DNA from: Haloarculaceae archaeon
Lineage (GTDB): Archaea > Halobacteriota > Halobacteria > Halobacteriales > Haloarculaceae
Assembly: GCA_018609665.1 (NCBI GenBank)
Contig: JAHENN010000293.1
Span: 1 to 5,293 of the forward strand
DNA length: 5,293 nt
Direction of reading: 5' to 3'
Below are positions 1-5,153 of this stretch, in pieces. The notes under the pieces were generated by a model, which was not told the origin of the DNA, made no database searches, and worked only from the letters and a program-made list of their open reading frames with translations. The first letter of the stretch is position 1, and each line of letters starts with the position of its first letter. A program made the translations under genes and the position numbers.

Positions 1-74
1 CGGGCGCGGCCGGCCGGAACCGACGGACGACACCGTCGCGGCGGGCCGGTCGGCCGGAGCCGGCAGCCGGTGGT
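1..74. other. Window-edge sequence with no assignable gene
   Basis: This short GC-rich stretch lies downstream of the stop codon of the small minus-strand gene. It contains runs of alternating CGG/CCG and a 10-bp self-complementary CGGCCGGCCG at about 7-16. Some frames are open, but 74 bases are too few to tell a gene end from chance. There is no T-rich run that would suggest a terminator for the neighbouring gene. Confidence 0.5.
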
Positions 75-338
75 CTACCGGTCGTCGCGCTTGGAGTCGG
101 GCGCGTCGAACAGCCGGAGGAGCCGGTCGACGGCCGCCCCCTCGTCGGCCGCGTCGACCGGCGTCACCTCGACCGCCGAGGCGGCCTCGAGGGTCCCGCC
201 CGGCGTGTCCACCCAGAGGACCGCCCCGCCGAGGACGACCACCGCCCGGCTGTCGCTCGCCGACAGGTACTCGACGTCGCTGGCCTCGAGGACCGCCCGG
301 ACGTCGGTCCCGTCCGGGACTGACAGCCGCGGGGACAT
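75..338 (-). CDS. Small acidic haloarchaeal protein of unknown function
   Basis: This encodes an 87-residue protein that I do not recognise. The start is the ATG at 336-338 rather than the upstream in-frame ATG near 422, because a TTTATG box lies about 27 nt before it and the added upstream residues are Arg/Pro-rich and unlike haloarchaeal protein. The sequence begins MSPRLSVPDGTDV. It has a hydrophobic core suggestive of a small alpha/beta fold (about residues 20-45, including SRAVVVLGGAVLWVD), then an acidic Ala/Val/Asp stretch. It ends in an amphipathic helix (AVDRLLRLFDAP) and a charged tail, SKRDDR. There is no signal peptide, membrane span, Cys pair or known motif. It is divergent from the ene-reductase gene and probably transcribed alone. 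The composition supports a real cytoplasmic protein, but its function is unknown. Confidence 0.72.
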   Translation of the reverse strand: MSPRLSVPDGTDVRAVLEASDVEYLSASDSRAVVVLGGAVLWVDTPGGTLEAASAVEVTPVDAADEGAAVDRLLRLFDAPDSKRDDR

Positions 339-364
339 TCGTTCAACACTACGTCCCGGACGGA

Positions 365-370
365 CATAAA
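365..370 (-). promoter_or_regulatory. TATA box for the small acidic protein gene
   Basis: Read on the minus strand this is TTTATG, the most AT-rich hexamer in a GC-rich stretch, 27 nt upstream of the ATG at 338. That spacing puts transcription initiation at or very near the start codon, so the mRNA is probably leaderless. No Shine-Dalgarno sequence is seen before the start, which agrees. Confidence 0.6.
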
Positions 371-425
371 CGGCCGCTGGGTCGGTCGCCGGAGCACACA
401 CCGGCGGCCCCGCGACGCGCAAGCG

Positions 426-431
426 TCTTTA
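426..431 (+). promoter_or_regulatory. TATA-like box for the ene-reductase gene
   Basis: The hexamer TCTTTA, with TTTA at 428-431, lies about 26 nt upstream of the GTG start at 454. It is the only AT-rich element in the gap on this side. The spacing predicts a leaderless transcript beginning at or next to the GTG, and there is no convincing Shine-Dalgarno sequence in between. Confidence 0.55.
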
Positions 432-453
432 CCGGAGCGGGCGAACGTCTCGC

Positions 454-1527
454 GTGCATCTGTTCACGCCGTTCGAGGTCCGCGATGTGACCGCGCGCAA
501 CCGGGTGATGGTCTCGCCGATGTGTCAGTACTCCTGCGAGGCCGGCGACGGGCTGGCGACCGACTGGCACCGCGTCCACCTCGGCAGCCGGGCGGTCGGC
601 GGTGCCGGAATCGTGATGACGGAGGCGACGGCGGTGACGCCGCGCGGCCGCATCTCGCCGCAGGACCTCGGGGTCTGGAGCGACGCCCACGCGGAGGCGC
701 TGGCGCCGGTCGCCGGGTTCGTCGCCGACCACGGCGCCGTTCCGGGTATCCAGCTGGCCCACGCGGGCCGGAAGGCCTCGACGCGCCGGCCGGCCGACGG
801 CGGCGACCCGATTCACGGCGACGACGGGTGGAGGCCCGTCGGCCCGACGGCCGAGCCGTGGCCCCACGACGACCCCCTCGAGACCGAGCGGCTCTCCGTC
901 GACGAGGTCGACGCCCTCGTCGACCGGTGGGCCGCCGCGGCCGAGCGCGCCGTCGACGCCGGCTTCGAGGTCCTCGAGATTCACGCCGCCCACGGCTACC
1001 TGCTGCACGAGTTCTGCTCGCCGGTCACCAACGACCGCGAGGACCGCTACGGCGGCGACTTCGAGAACCGGACGCGGCTGCTGCGCGAGGTGGCGACCGC
1101 AATCCGCGAGGCGGTGCCGGACGGGGTGGCGCTGTTCGTCCGCGTGTCGGCGACCGACTGGCTGCCGGACCGCGAGTCGTGGACCGTCGACGACTCCGCG
1201 CGGCTGGCGGCCGACCTCGCGCCGCTCGGCGTCGACCTGGTCGACGTCAGCGCCGGCGGCATCCACCCCGACCAGCAGGTGCCGGAGACCGGCCCGCACT
1301 ACCAGGTGCCGTACGCCGAACGGGTCGCCGACGGCGGGCTCCCGGTCGGCGCCGTCGGGAAGGTCACGACGCCGGAGGGCGCCGACGCCGTCGTCCGCAA
1401 CGGCCGCGCCGACCTGGCGGTCGTCGGCCGCGAGCACCTCCGGGACCCGTACTTCGCAATCCGGGCCGCCGAAGAGCTGGGCCACGACCCGCCCGTCCCG
1501 CGGCAGTACACCCGCGGCTTTCAGTAG
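454..1527 (+). CDS. Old Yellow Enzyme family FMN-dependent ene-reductase (YqjM/XenA-like)
   Basis: This is a predicted cytoplasmic FMN-dependent, NAD(P)H-using oxidoreductase that reduces activated C=C bonds of enals, enones or similar electrophiles. The 357 residues form one TIM barrel, slightly longer than B. subtilis YqjM (about 338). By analogy to YqjM, visible landmarks are SPMCQYS with Cys24 (redox-tuning Cys near the flavin) and Tyr26, GIQLAHAGRK at 98-107, and IHAAHGY with His177/His180 that bind the substrate carbonyl. FVRVSATDW carries Arg230 and NGRADLAVVGRE runs over 316-327 with Arg326; both belong to the FMN-binding region. A C-terminal QYTRGF includes Arg354, like the arginine finger that crosses the YqjM dimer. 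An extended loop after the AHAGRK motif (about 108-135) resembles XenA-type members. The start is GTG, chosen because the family N-terminus (LFTPFEVRDVTARNR) begins there and a TATA-like box lies 26 nt upstream. The physiological substrate cannot be read from the sequence; a stress or detoxification role is inference. Confidence 0.93.
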   Translation: MHLFTPFEVRDVTARNRVMVSPMCQYSCEAGDGLATDWHRVHLGSRAVGGAGIVMTEATAVTPRGRISPQDLGVWSDAHAEALAPVAGFVADHGAVPGIQLAHAGRKASTRRPADGGDPIHGDDGWRPVGPTAEPWPHDDPLETERLSVDEVDALVDRWAAAAERAVDAGFEVLEIHAAHGYLLHEFCSPVTNDREDRYGGDFENRTRLLREVATAIREAVPDGVALFVRVSATDWLPDRESWTVDDSARLAADLAPLGVDLVDVSAGGIHPDQQVPETGPHYQVPYAERVADGGLPVGAVGKVTTPEGADAVVRNGRADLAVVGREHLRDPYFAIRAAEELGHDPPVPRQYTRGFQ

Positions 1528-1859
1528 AGGCTCAGGTCGCCGGTCACCTTGTCGACGACGTTCTCCGCGCCGGGGCCGACCGCCAGCGCCGTCAGCGTCC
1601 CCGGCTCCAGCTGCGTGTGGCCGGCGTCCCGCACCAGCGCGTACGGCAGTCCCTCGCGGCGGGCCGTCTCGGCCAGCTCCTGGAGTTCCGACTCGCCGGA
1701 GCCCTTCAGAACGACCTTCTTCTGGCCGCCGGACGTCCAGTCGCTCCGCGCCGACGACCCGGCCGACTCGTAGGCCTGTAGCGACGCGTGGGCGACCTGT
1801 GCGGCGAGCTTTCCGGTCCCCATGCCGAGGTCCGTCCGGGCGACGATGGCCTGCTTCAT
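1521..1859 (-). CDS. pth2: Peptidyl-tRNA hydrolase II (Pth2, archaeal/eukaryotic type)
   Basis: This enzyme hydrolyses the ester bond of peptidyl-tRNAs that drop off the ribosome, recycling tRNA in the cytoplasm. The 112 residues are full length for archaeal Pth2 (about 115). The N-terminal RTDLGMGTGKLAAQVAHA (8-25) contains the conserved Lys17, Gln21 and His24. GQKKVVLK spans 45-52. The signature RDAGHTQLEPGTLTA (77-91) contains Asp78, His81 and Thr88, matching the conserved active-site face of the family. The start is the ATG at 1857-1859, preceded by GAGGTG with 5-nt spacing. The gene lies 39 bp downstream of the cysteine hydrolase on the same strand, so cotranscription is possible. A weak CTTTTC element about 25-30 nt upstream could alternatively act as its own promoter. 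Its 3' end overlaps the convergent ene-reductase gene by 7 bp. Confidence 0.97.
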   Translation of the reverse strand: MKQAIVARTDLGMGTGKLAAQVAHASLQAYESAGSSARSDWTSGGQKKVVLKGSGESELQELAETARREGLPYALVRDAGHTQLEPGTLTALAVGPGAENVVDKVTGDLSLY

Positions 1860-1864
1860 GCCCG

Positions 1865-1870
1865 CACCTC
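1865..1870 (-). promoter_or_regulatory. Shine-Dalgarno sequence for pth2
   Basis: On the minus strand this reads GAGGTG, complementary to the CACCUC in the archaeal 16S rRNA 3' end, with 5 nt between it and the ATG of pth2. Most other starts in the window lack such a site. It therefore supports translation from an mRNA with a leader, for example a transcript running in from the hydrolase gene upstream. Confidence 0.6.
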
Positions 1871-1898
1871 GGGGGCCGGGGTGAAAAGCCGCCGGTCG

Positions 1899-2615
1899 CT
1901 ACGGGAGGCCGCCCAGGAACCCGCCGTCTCCGGTCTCGTCGTCGCCGCCGTCGCGGTCGACGCCGCCGTCGGTGGCGGTCGCCTCCGCGCCGGTGCCCGC
2001 CGTCGCCAGCCGGTCGACGACCGCGTCGGTCGTCGCCGTCTCGTGGGCGATGAAGTTGTAGTTGGTCAGCGCCGCCTCGAGAGCGTCCTCGCCGGCGGCG
2101 GCCGTCGCGTCGGTCACCGTCAGCACCTCGAAGCCGTTCTCGACGGCGTCACGCAGGTGCGACTCCACGCAGAGGTTGGCGCTCATGCCGGCCAGCACCA
2201 GCGTGTCGATGCCGCGCTGCCGCAGTTGCGTCGCCACGTCGTTCGTCCAGAAGCCGCTCAGCTGCTTGTGCGGCGACAGCACGAACGTGTTGTCGTCGGG
2301 CTCGAGCTCGGGGACGAACTCGCTGCCCTCGCCGTCGACGTCGAACATCCGCGTGTCGAACATGATCTCGTCGATGGTGTTGAGATGGTCCCACTCCTCG
2401 TACTCGGCGTCCTCGTAGTAGTGCGGCGAGTAGAACACCGGCACGTCGCCCTCCCGGGCGGCCTCGCGGAGCCGCCGGAGCTTGTCGACGACGGCGTTCT
2501 CCTCGACGGTCTCGCCGACCTTGTCCCAGACGACGCTCTCCGGCTTCAGGAAGTCGACCTGCGGGTCGGTGATCAACAGCGCTGTGCGCTCGGGGTCTAC
2601 CGTTACGTCTGCCAT
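1899..2615 (-). CDS. Isochorismatase-like cysteine hydrolase
   Basis: This 238-residue protein belongs to the isochorismatase/nicotinamidase-like cysteine hydrolases, alpha/beta enzymes that use an Asp-Lys-Cys triad to cleave amides, ureides or vinyl ethers. The triad is visible: Asp17 in LLITDPQVDF, Lys117 in SPHKQLSGF and Cys149 in AGMSANLCVESHLRDA, the last just after the cis-peptide region typical of the fold. The start at 2615 (ATG) was chosen because the family's first strand begins at about residue 11 and further upstream the frame turns Arg/Pro-rich. The catalytic domain ends near residue 203. About 35 residues follow that are rich in Gly, Asp, Thr and Ala and finish GGFLGGLP, an unusual disordered tail. 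Residues that would distinguish nicotinamidase from isochorismatase, biuret hydrolase or other activities are not diagnostic here, so the substrate is left open. pth2 follows 39 bp downstream on the same strand. Confidence 0.9.
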   Translation of the reverse strand: MADVTVDPERTALLITDPQVDFLKPESVVWDKVGETVEENAVVDKLRRLREAAREGDVPVFYSPHYYEDAEYEEWDHLNTIDEIMFDTRMFDVDGEGSEFVPELEPDDNTFVLSPHKQLSGFWTNDVATQLRQRGIDTLVLAGMSANLCVESHLRDAVENGFEVLTVTDATAAAGEDALEAALTNYNFIAHETATTDAVVDRLATAGTGAEATATDGGVDRDGGDDETGDGGFLGGLP

Positions 2616-2619
2616 CCAA

Positions 2620-2634
2620 GTTACCTCTAGTAAC
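2620..2634. promoter_or_regulatory. Operator-like inverted repeat GTTAC-CTCTA-GTAAC
   Basis: The 5-bp arms GTTAC (2620-2624) and GTAAC (2630-2634) are perfectly inverted around a 5-bp centre. Extending each arm by two bases gives AAGTTAC and GTAACCT, which match with one mismatch. The repeat sits 5-19 nt upstream of the cysteine hydrolase ATG and downstream of both candidate TATA boxes. A bound dimeric regulator there would overlap the likely transcription start and repress. It is AT-richer than its surroundings. The regulator is not known. Confidence 0.45.
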
Positions 2635-2640
2635 CTATAG
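2635..2640 (-). promoter_or_regulatory. Candidate TATA box (proximal) for the cysteine hydrolase gene
   Basis: CTATAG is self-complementary. Its centre lies about 22 nt upstream of the ATG at 2615, which would give a nearly leaderless transcript. It directly adjoins the inverted repeat. The distal element at 2653-2658 competes for the same role. Confidence 0.4.
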
Positions 2641-2652
2641 CGGGCGGAGGGA

Positions 2653-2658
2653 CATAAG
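2653..2658 (-). promoter_or_regulatory. Candidate TATA box (distal) for the cysteine hydrolase gene
   Basis: The minus strand reads CTTATG here, about 40 nt upstream of the ATG. A start of transcription 25-27 nt further on would fall inside the GTTAC/GTAAC inverted repeat and leave a leader of roughly 13-16 nt. The sequence alone does not decide between this box and the proximal one. Confidence 0.4.
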
Positions 2659-2960
2659 GCCGCGCTAACCGACGCATGACCCGGTGAGCGGCCGGTAACC
2701 GGGGTTCGACGGGCCGCCCCGGCCGGCCGCCGGAGTTCGGACCTGCCGGCGTCTCTCGGGACGGCCTCCCTGCGGCCGCCGGGCCGCCGCCCGCCCCGGG
2801 CCGACGAGCCGGGTGACTCCCCCGGAAGCGACGCGCGGGCGACGTGTACGGCGAGCCTCTCTCGGCCCGGGCCGGGCCGTCGGGACAGCGGTGGCCCGGG
2901 TCGTATCGGGCCGACTCCTGCCGGCTGGAAAACGGCGGCGTTGCGGCCGGAGGTCACCGG
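2659..2960. other. About 300 bp GC-rich intergenic block without a credible gene
   Basis: Open frames exist on both strands only because stop codons are rare at this GC content. Their translations are Arg/Pro/Gly-rich, not the acidic composition of real haloarchaeal proteins, and none shows a domain. The block is dense in GC palindromes, for example a 12-bp perfect CGGCCCGGGCCG at 2863-2874 and a 6-bp stem with 8-nt loop formed by GGCCCG (2893-2898) and CGGGCC (2907-2912). A GGTTCGAC string near 2703-2710 resembles a tRNA T-loop but the arm does not fold. No T-rich terminator, direct repeat array or internal strong TATA box was seen. Confidence 0.6.
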
Positions 2961-2972
2961 ATCGGCGGTGGA

Positions 2973-2980
2973 TTTATTAA
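2973..2980 (+). promoter_or_regulatory. TATA box for the YIP1-like gene
   Basis: TTTATTAA lies 25-32 nt upstream of the ATG at 3005 and is the strongest TATA element in the window. It predicts a leaderless transcript. It is bracketed by a perfect inverted pair, CGGCGG (2963-2968) and CCGCCG (2984-2989); in such GC-rich DNA this may be chance. Confidence 0.75.
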
Positions 2981-3004
2981 TTTCCGCCGTCGGCGTCAGA
3001 ATCT

Positions 3005-3622
3005 ATGGCTCTCCGTGCCCTCCGAGACCTGCTCGTGTTCCCCCGGACGTTCTTCCAGGAGCGACCGCCCGAGGATCTGACCTGGCACGCCGTCGGCGCC
3101 GTCCTGCTGACCGCGCTCGCGACCCTCGTCGGCATCTGGGCGCTGTTCCGGGTTCCGCTGGCGGAGATGCCGTCCGAAGGACGACGCGCCTTCCGCCGGG
3201 TGTTCGGCACGATGCTCGTGGTCGTCCCGGTCGCGGTGCTCGTCGGCTGGGGACTGCTCGCGGGCGTCGTCCACCTCGCCGTCCGGAACGACGCGGAGCG
3301 GGCGACCTTCGGCCGGACGTTCGCGGTCGTCGGTCTCGCCGCACTCGTCGAGATACCCGCCATGCTCCTCGGCTTCGTGGAGGCGTACTACGTATTCCGG
3401 TCGGTATCGTTCGCGGAGCCCGGGCAGGCGATGACCCAGCTCCAGTCCGCGAGCGGCGGCGACAGCCCGCCGACGCTTCTGGTCTGGGCCGGCGTCACGG
3501 TGTGGAAGGCGTACATCTGGCGGGAGGGCCTGGTCGGCGCCTACGGACTCCCGGTCGACCGCGCCAACCTCGCGGCCGGCATCGCGGCCGGACTCGCCTT
3601 CCTGTTCGTCGTCGTCGGGTAG
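3005..3622 (+). CDS. YIP1-like integral membrane protein
   Basis: This is a 205-residue polytopic membrane protein resembling the YIP1/DUF1282-type family common in haloarchaea. The N-terminus (residues 1-27) is a short amphipathic cytoplasmic-looking segment, LRDLLVFPRTFFQERPPEDL, with the F-x-P-x-x-F-F motif that begins many prokaryotic YIP1 domain proteins. About five hydrophobic segments follow: 28-48, 68-92, 105-125 (with a buried Glu116), 157-172 and 186-205. A polar loop at about 133-156 contains SGGDSPP. There is no signal peptide and no catalytic motif. Eukaryotic YIP1 proteins act in vesicle trafficking, but the role of the prokaryotic members is unknown and none is proposed. The start is fixed by the TATA box about 29 nt upstream. 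It has its own promoter, and dcd downstream has another, so it is probably monocistronic. Confidence 0.82.
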   Translation: MALRALRDLLVFPRTFFQERPPEDLTWHAVGAVLLTALATLVGIWALFRVPLAEMPSEGRRAFRRVFGTMLVVVPVAVLVGWGLLAGVVHLAVRNDAERATFGRTFAVVGLAALVEIPAMLLGFVEAYYVFRSVSFAEPGQAMTQLQSASGGDSPPTLLVWAGVTVWKAYIWREGLVGAYGLPVDRANLAAGIAAGLAFLFVVVG

Positions 3623-3638
3623 CCGGCCGCACCGTTGG

Positions 3639-3645
3639 CTATTAA
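3639..3645 (+). promoter_or_regulatory. TATA box for the dcd operon
   Basis: CTATTAA is centred about 28 nt upstream of the dcd ATG at 3670, inside the 47-bp gap after the YIP1-like gene. The spacing fits a leaderless transcript beginning at dcd, and no Shine-Dalgarno sequence is seen. It is probably the promoter for dcd, thiR and the methyltransferase gene. Confidence 0.7.
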
Positions 3646-3669
3646 CCCCTGTCGGCCCCCTGTCGGGAC

Positions 3670-4263
3670 ATGATACTCTCCGACGCGGACATCCGCCGCC
3701 GGCTGACCGACGGCGAACTGGTCGTCGAGCCGCTCGACGACCCCGAACTGCAGATCCAGCCGGCGAGCATCGACCTCCGGCTCGGCCGGGAGTTCCTCGA
3801 GTTCCAGCGCACCAACATCTCCTGCATCCACCCCGACAGCGAGCAGGAGGTCGACGAGTACGTCGACGAGACCCACGTCGAGGACGGCGAAGACTTCGTC
3901 CTCCACCCCGGCGACTTCGTCCTCGGGACGACGAAGGAGCGCGTCGAGATTCCGCCCGATCTGATCGCCCACGTCGAGGGCCGCTCCTCGCTGGGCCGGC
4001 TGGCGGTCGTGGTCCACGCCACCGCCGGGCTGGCCGACCCGGGGTACCGGGGCCAGATCACGCTGGAGCTGTCGAACCTCGGGACGGCGCCGGTCGCGCT
4101 CACGCCGGGGATGCGCATCTCCCAGCTGACGTTCACGGAGCTGAAGAGCCCCGCCGAGCGGCCGTACGGCGCCGAGCGCGGCTCGAAGTACCAGGGCCAG
4201 TCCGGGCCGCAGGCCTCCCGCATCCAGTCCGACGAGGAGTTCGGGGGCGACCAGCGCTCATGA
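3670..4263 (+). CDS. dcd: dCTP deaminase (possibly bifunctional dCTP deaminase/dUTPase)
   Basis: Dcd deaminates dCTP to dUTP in the cytoplasm, feeding dUMP and dTMP synthesis; a subset of the family also hydrolyses the product to dUMP. The 197 residues are full length. Family motifs are in order: MILSDADI at the start, QPASIDLRLG (30-39), LHPGDFVLGTT (near 80), EGRSSLGRLAV (103-113), HATAGLADPGYRGQITLEL (116-134) with the catalytic glutamate at Glu133, PGMRISQL, and the C-terminal nucleotide-binding KYQGQSGPQASR (173-184). The TAG-x-x-DPG form and the KYQGQ-GP ending resemble the M. tuberculosis bifunctional enzyme more than E. coli Dcd, which has TAHRIDPG. That makes a bifunctional enzyme plausible but not proven. 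The residue after the active-site His is Ala117, where bifunctional enzymes I recall have Gln or Ser. The stop overlaps the next gene's start in ATGA, indicating translational coupling. Confidence 0.96.
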   Translation: MILSDADIRRRLTDGELVVEPLDDPELQIQPASIDLRLGREFLEFQRTNISCIHPDSEQEVDEYVDETHVEDGEDFVLHPGDFVLGTTKERVEIPPDLIAHVEGRSSLGRLAVVVHATAGLADPGYRGQITLELSNLGTAPVALTPGMRISQLTFTELKSPAERPYGAERGSKYQGQSGPQASRIQSDEEFGGDQRS

Positions 4264-5153
4264 GGTTCATCGAGGAGGTCGTCGTCGAGGAGTTCCTCCC
4301 GACCGTCCGGTCGATGCTGGCCGGCGAACTGCGGGAGCGGGACCTCACCCAGAGCGAGGTGGCGGCGCTGCTGGGCATCTCCCAGAGCGCCGTCTCGAAG
4401 TACGCCCACGGCGGCGTCGAGGTCAACGACGAGGTCGCCGGCGACGACCGGGTCCGGGAGCTCGTCGAGACGCTGGCCGACGGGCTGGCCTCGGGCGAGA
4501 TGACCCGGGTCCAGGCGCTCGTCGAGGCGGAGGTGCTGATCCGCCGGCTGGAGCGCGGCGACCTGCTGGCGCGGCTCCACGAGGCGGCCTTCCCGCCGCT
4601 GGCCGAGTACGACGGCACCTTCGACGTCCACGACCCCGAGGGCGAGCTGCGGACGACCGAGCGCGTGCGGTCGTCGGTCCGTCGCGGCGTTGCGACGCTG
4701 GAGAACACCAGCGGCTTCGCGGCCCTCATTCCCGCCGTCGGGTCGAACCTGGTCGAGGCGCTGCCCGACGCGGCCACCATCGACGACGTGGCGGCCGTTC
4801 CCGGCCGCATCCTCGACGTCAAGGGCCAGGCGACGGTGCCCGGCGAGCCGGAGTTCGGCGTCTCCGAACACGTCGCCTCCGTACTGCTGGCGGCCCGGGC
4901 GGCCGGCAGTCCCGCGCGGGCGGCGCTGAACGTCCGCTACGGGCCGTCGCTGGTGGCCGACCTGGAGGCGCAGGGCCACGAGGCCGCCGAGTTCGACGCC
5001 GAGGCCGACCCCGAGACGGCCGTCGCCGCGGCGCTGTCGGACGGGTCGGCCGACGTGCTCTACCAGACCGGCGGCTTCGGCGTCGAGCCGGTCTGCTACC
5101 TGCTCGGCGACGACGCCGCCGAGGTCGTCGCCGCGGTCCGGGACGTCTGCTGA
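4260..5153 (+). CDS. thiR: ThiR-type transcriptional regulator (HTH plus ThiN domain)
   Basis: This is a predicted thiamine-responsive DNA-binding repressor. Residues 1-51 hold a helix-turn-helix: the N-terminal EEFLPTVRSML helix, then LTQSEVAALLGISQSAVSKY (29-48), the recognition pattern of archaeal HTH-ThiN proteins. A helical linker follows to about 120. The ThiN (thiamine phosphate synthase-like) domain covers about 125-297. In it, PGRILDV has Arg183, FGVSEHVAS has His204, NVRYG spans 224-228, and a C-terminal DVLYQTGGFGVEPV leads into LLGDDAAEVV. Arg183 and His204 are 21 residues apart, the same spacing as the active-site Arg/His pair I recall for an archaeal ThiDN enzyme. The helix after His204 is short and has no Met up to the NVRYG motif, the pattern described for non-catalytic ThiR. 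In Haloferax volcanii, ThiR represses thi4 and thiC when thiamine is present. The start overlaps dcd (ATGA) with no Shine-Dalgarno close by, and the stop overlaps the next start (TGATG). Confidence 0.88.
   Translation: MRFIEEVVVEEFLPTVRSMLAGELRERDLTQSEVAALLGISQSAVSKYAHGGVEVNDEVAGDDRVRELVETLADGLASGEMTRVQALVEAEVLIRRLERGDLLARLHEAAFPPLAEYDGTFDVHDPEGELRTTERVRSSVRRGVATLENTSGFAALIPAVGSNLVEALPDAATIDDVAAVPGRILDVKGQATVPGEPEFGVSEHVASVLLAARAAGSPARAALNVRYGPSLVADLEAQGHEAAEFDAEADPETAVAAALSDGSADVLYQTGGFGVEPVCYLLGDDAAEVVAAVRDVC

Noticed and set aside
349..1485. Minus-strand open frame (378 codons) opposite the ene-reductase gene
   Set aside because: It is the antisense shadow of a gene with clear family motifs; its translation has no recognisable fold and a non-haloarchaeal composition.
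522..1781. Long plus-strand open frame (419 codons) across the ene-reductase gene
   Set aside because: It is Arg/Gly/Pro-rich, runs over the real gene and into pth2, and shows no domain. Long open frames in the wrong frame are expected at this GC content.
1881..1890. T-rich CTTTTC (minus strand) as a terminator of the cysteine hydrolase gene or promoter of pth2
   Set aside because: A four-T run is too weak to call either; it is mentioned only as an alternative in the pth2 entry.
1788..2630. Plus-strand open frame (280 codons) opposite the cysteine hydrolase
   Set aside because: The minus strand carries a complete Asp-Lys-Cys hydrolase here; the plus-strand frame is a Val/Arg/Gly-rich shadow.
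2700..2720. GGTTCGAC resembling a tRNA T-loop
   Set aside because: The flanking bases do not form the five-pair T-arm and no anticodon arm, D-arm or acceptor stem is found around it.
2616..2957. N-terminal extension of the cysteine hydrolase by 114 residues to an ATG at 2957
   Set aside because: The extension is Arg/Pro/Gly-rich, would cover the promoter elements and inverted repeat, and the family fold begins just after the ATG at 2615.
2963..2989. CGGCGG/CCGCCG inverted pair around the YIP1 gene TATA box as an operator
   Set aside because: Six-base GC-only arms with a 15-bp spacer are expected often by chance in this composition.
3646..3669. Possible thiamine pyrophosphate riboswitch ahead of the dcd-thiR operon
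   Set aside because: The TATA spacing leaves almost no 5' leader, so there is no room for a riboswitch; haloarchaeal thiamine control is by ThiR protein.
3642..4979. Minus-strand open frame (445 codons) opposite dcd and thiR
   Set aside because: It spans two well-identified genes on the other strand, is rich in Ser/Arg repeats with no domain, and has no promoter of its own.
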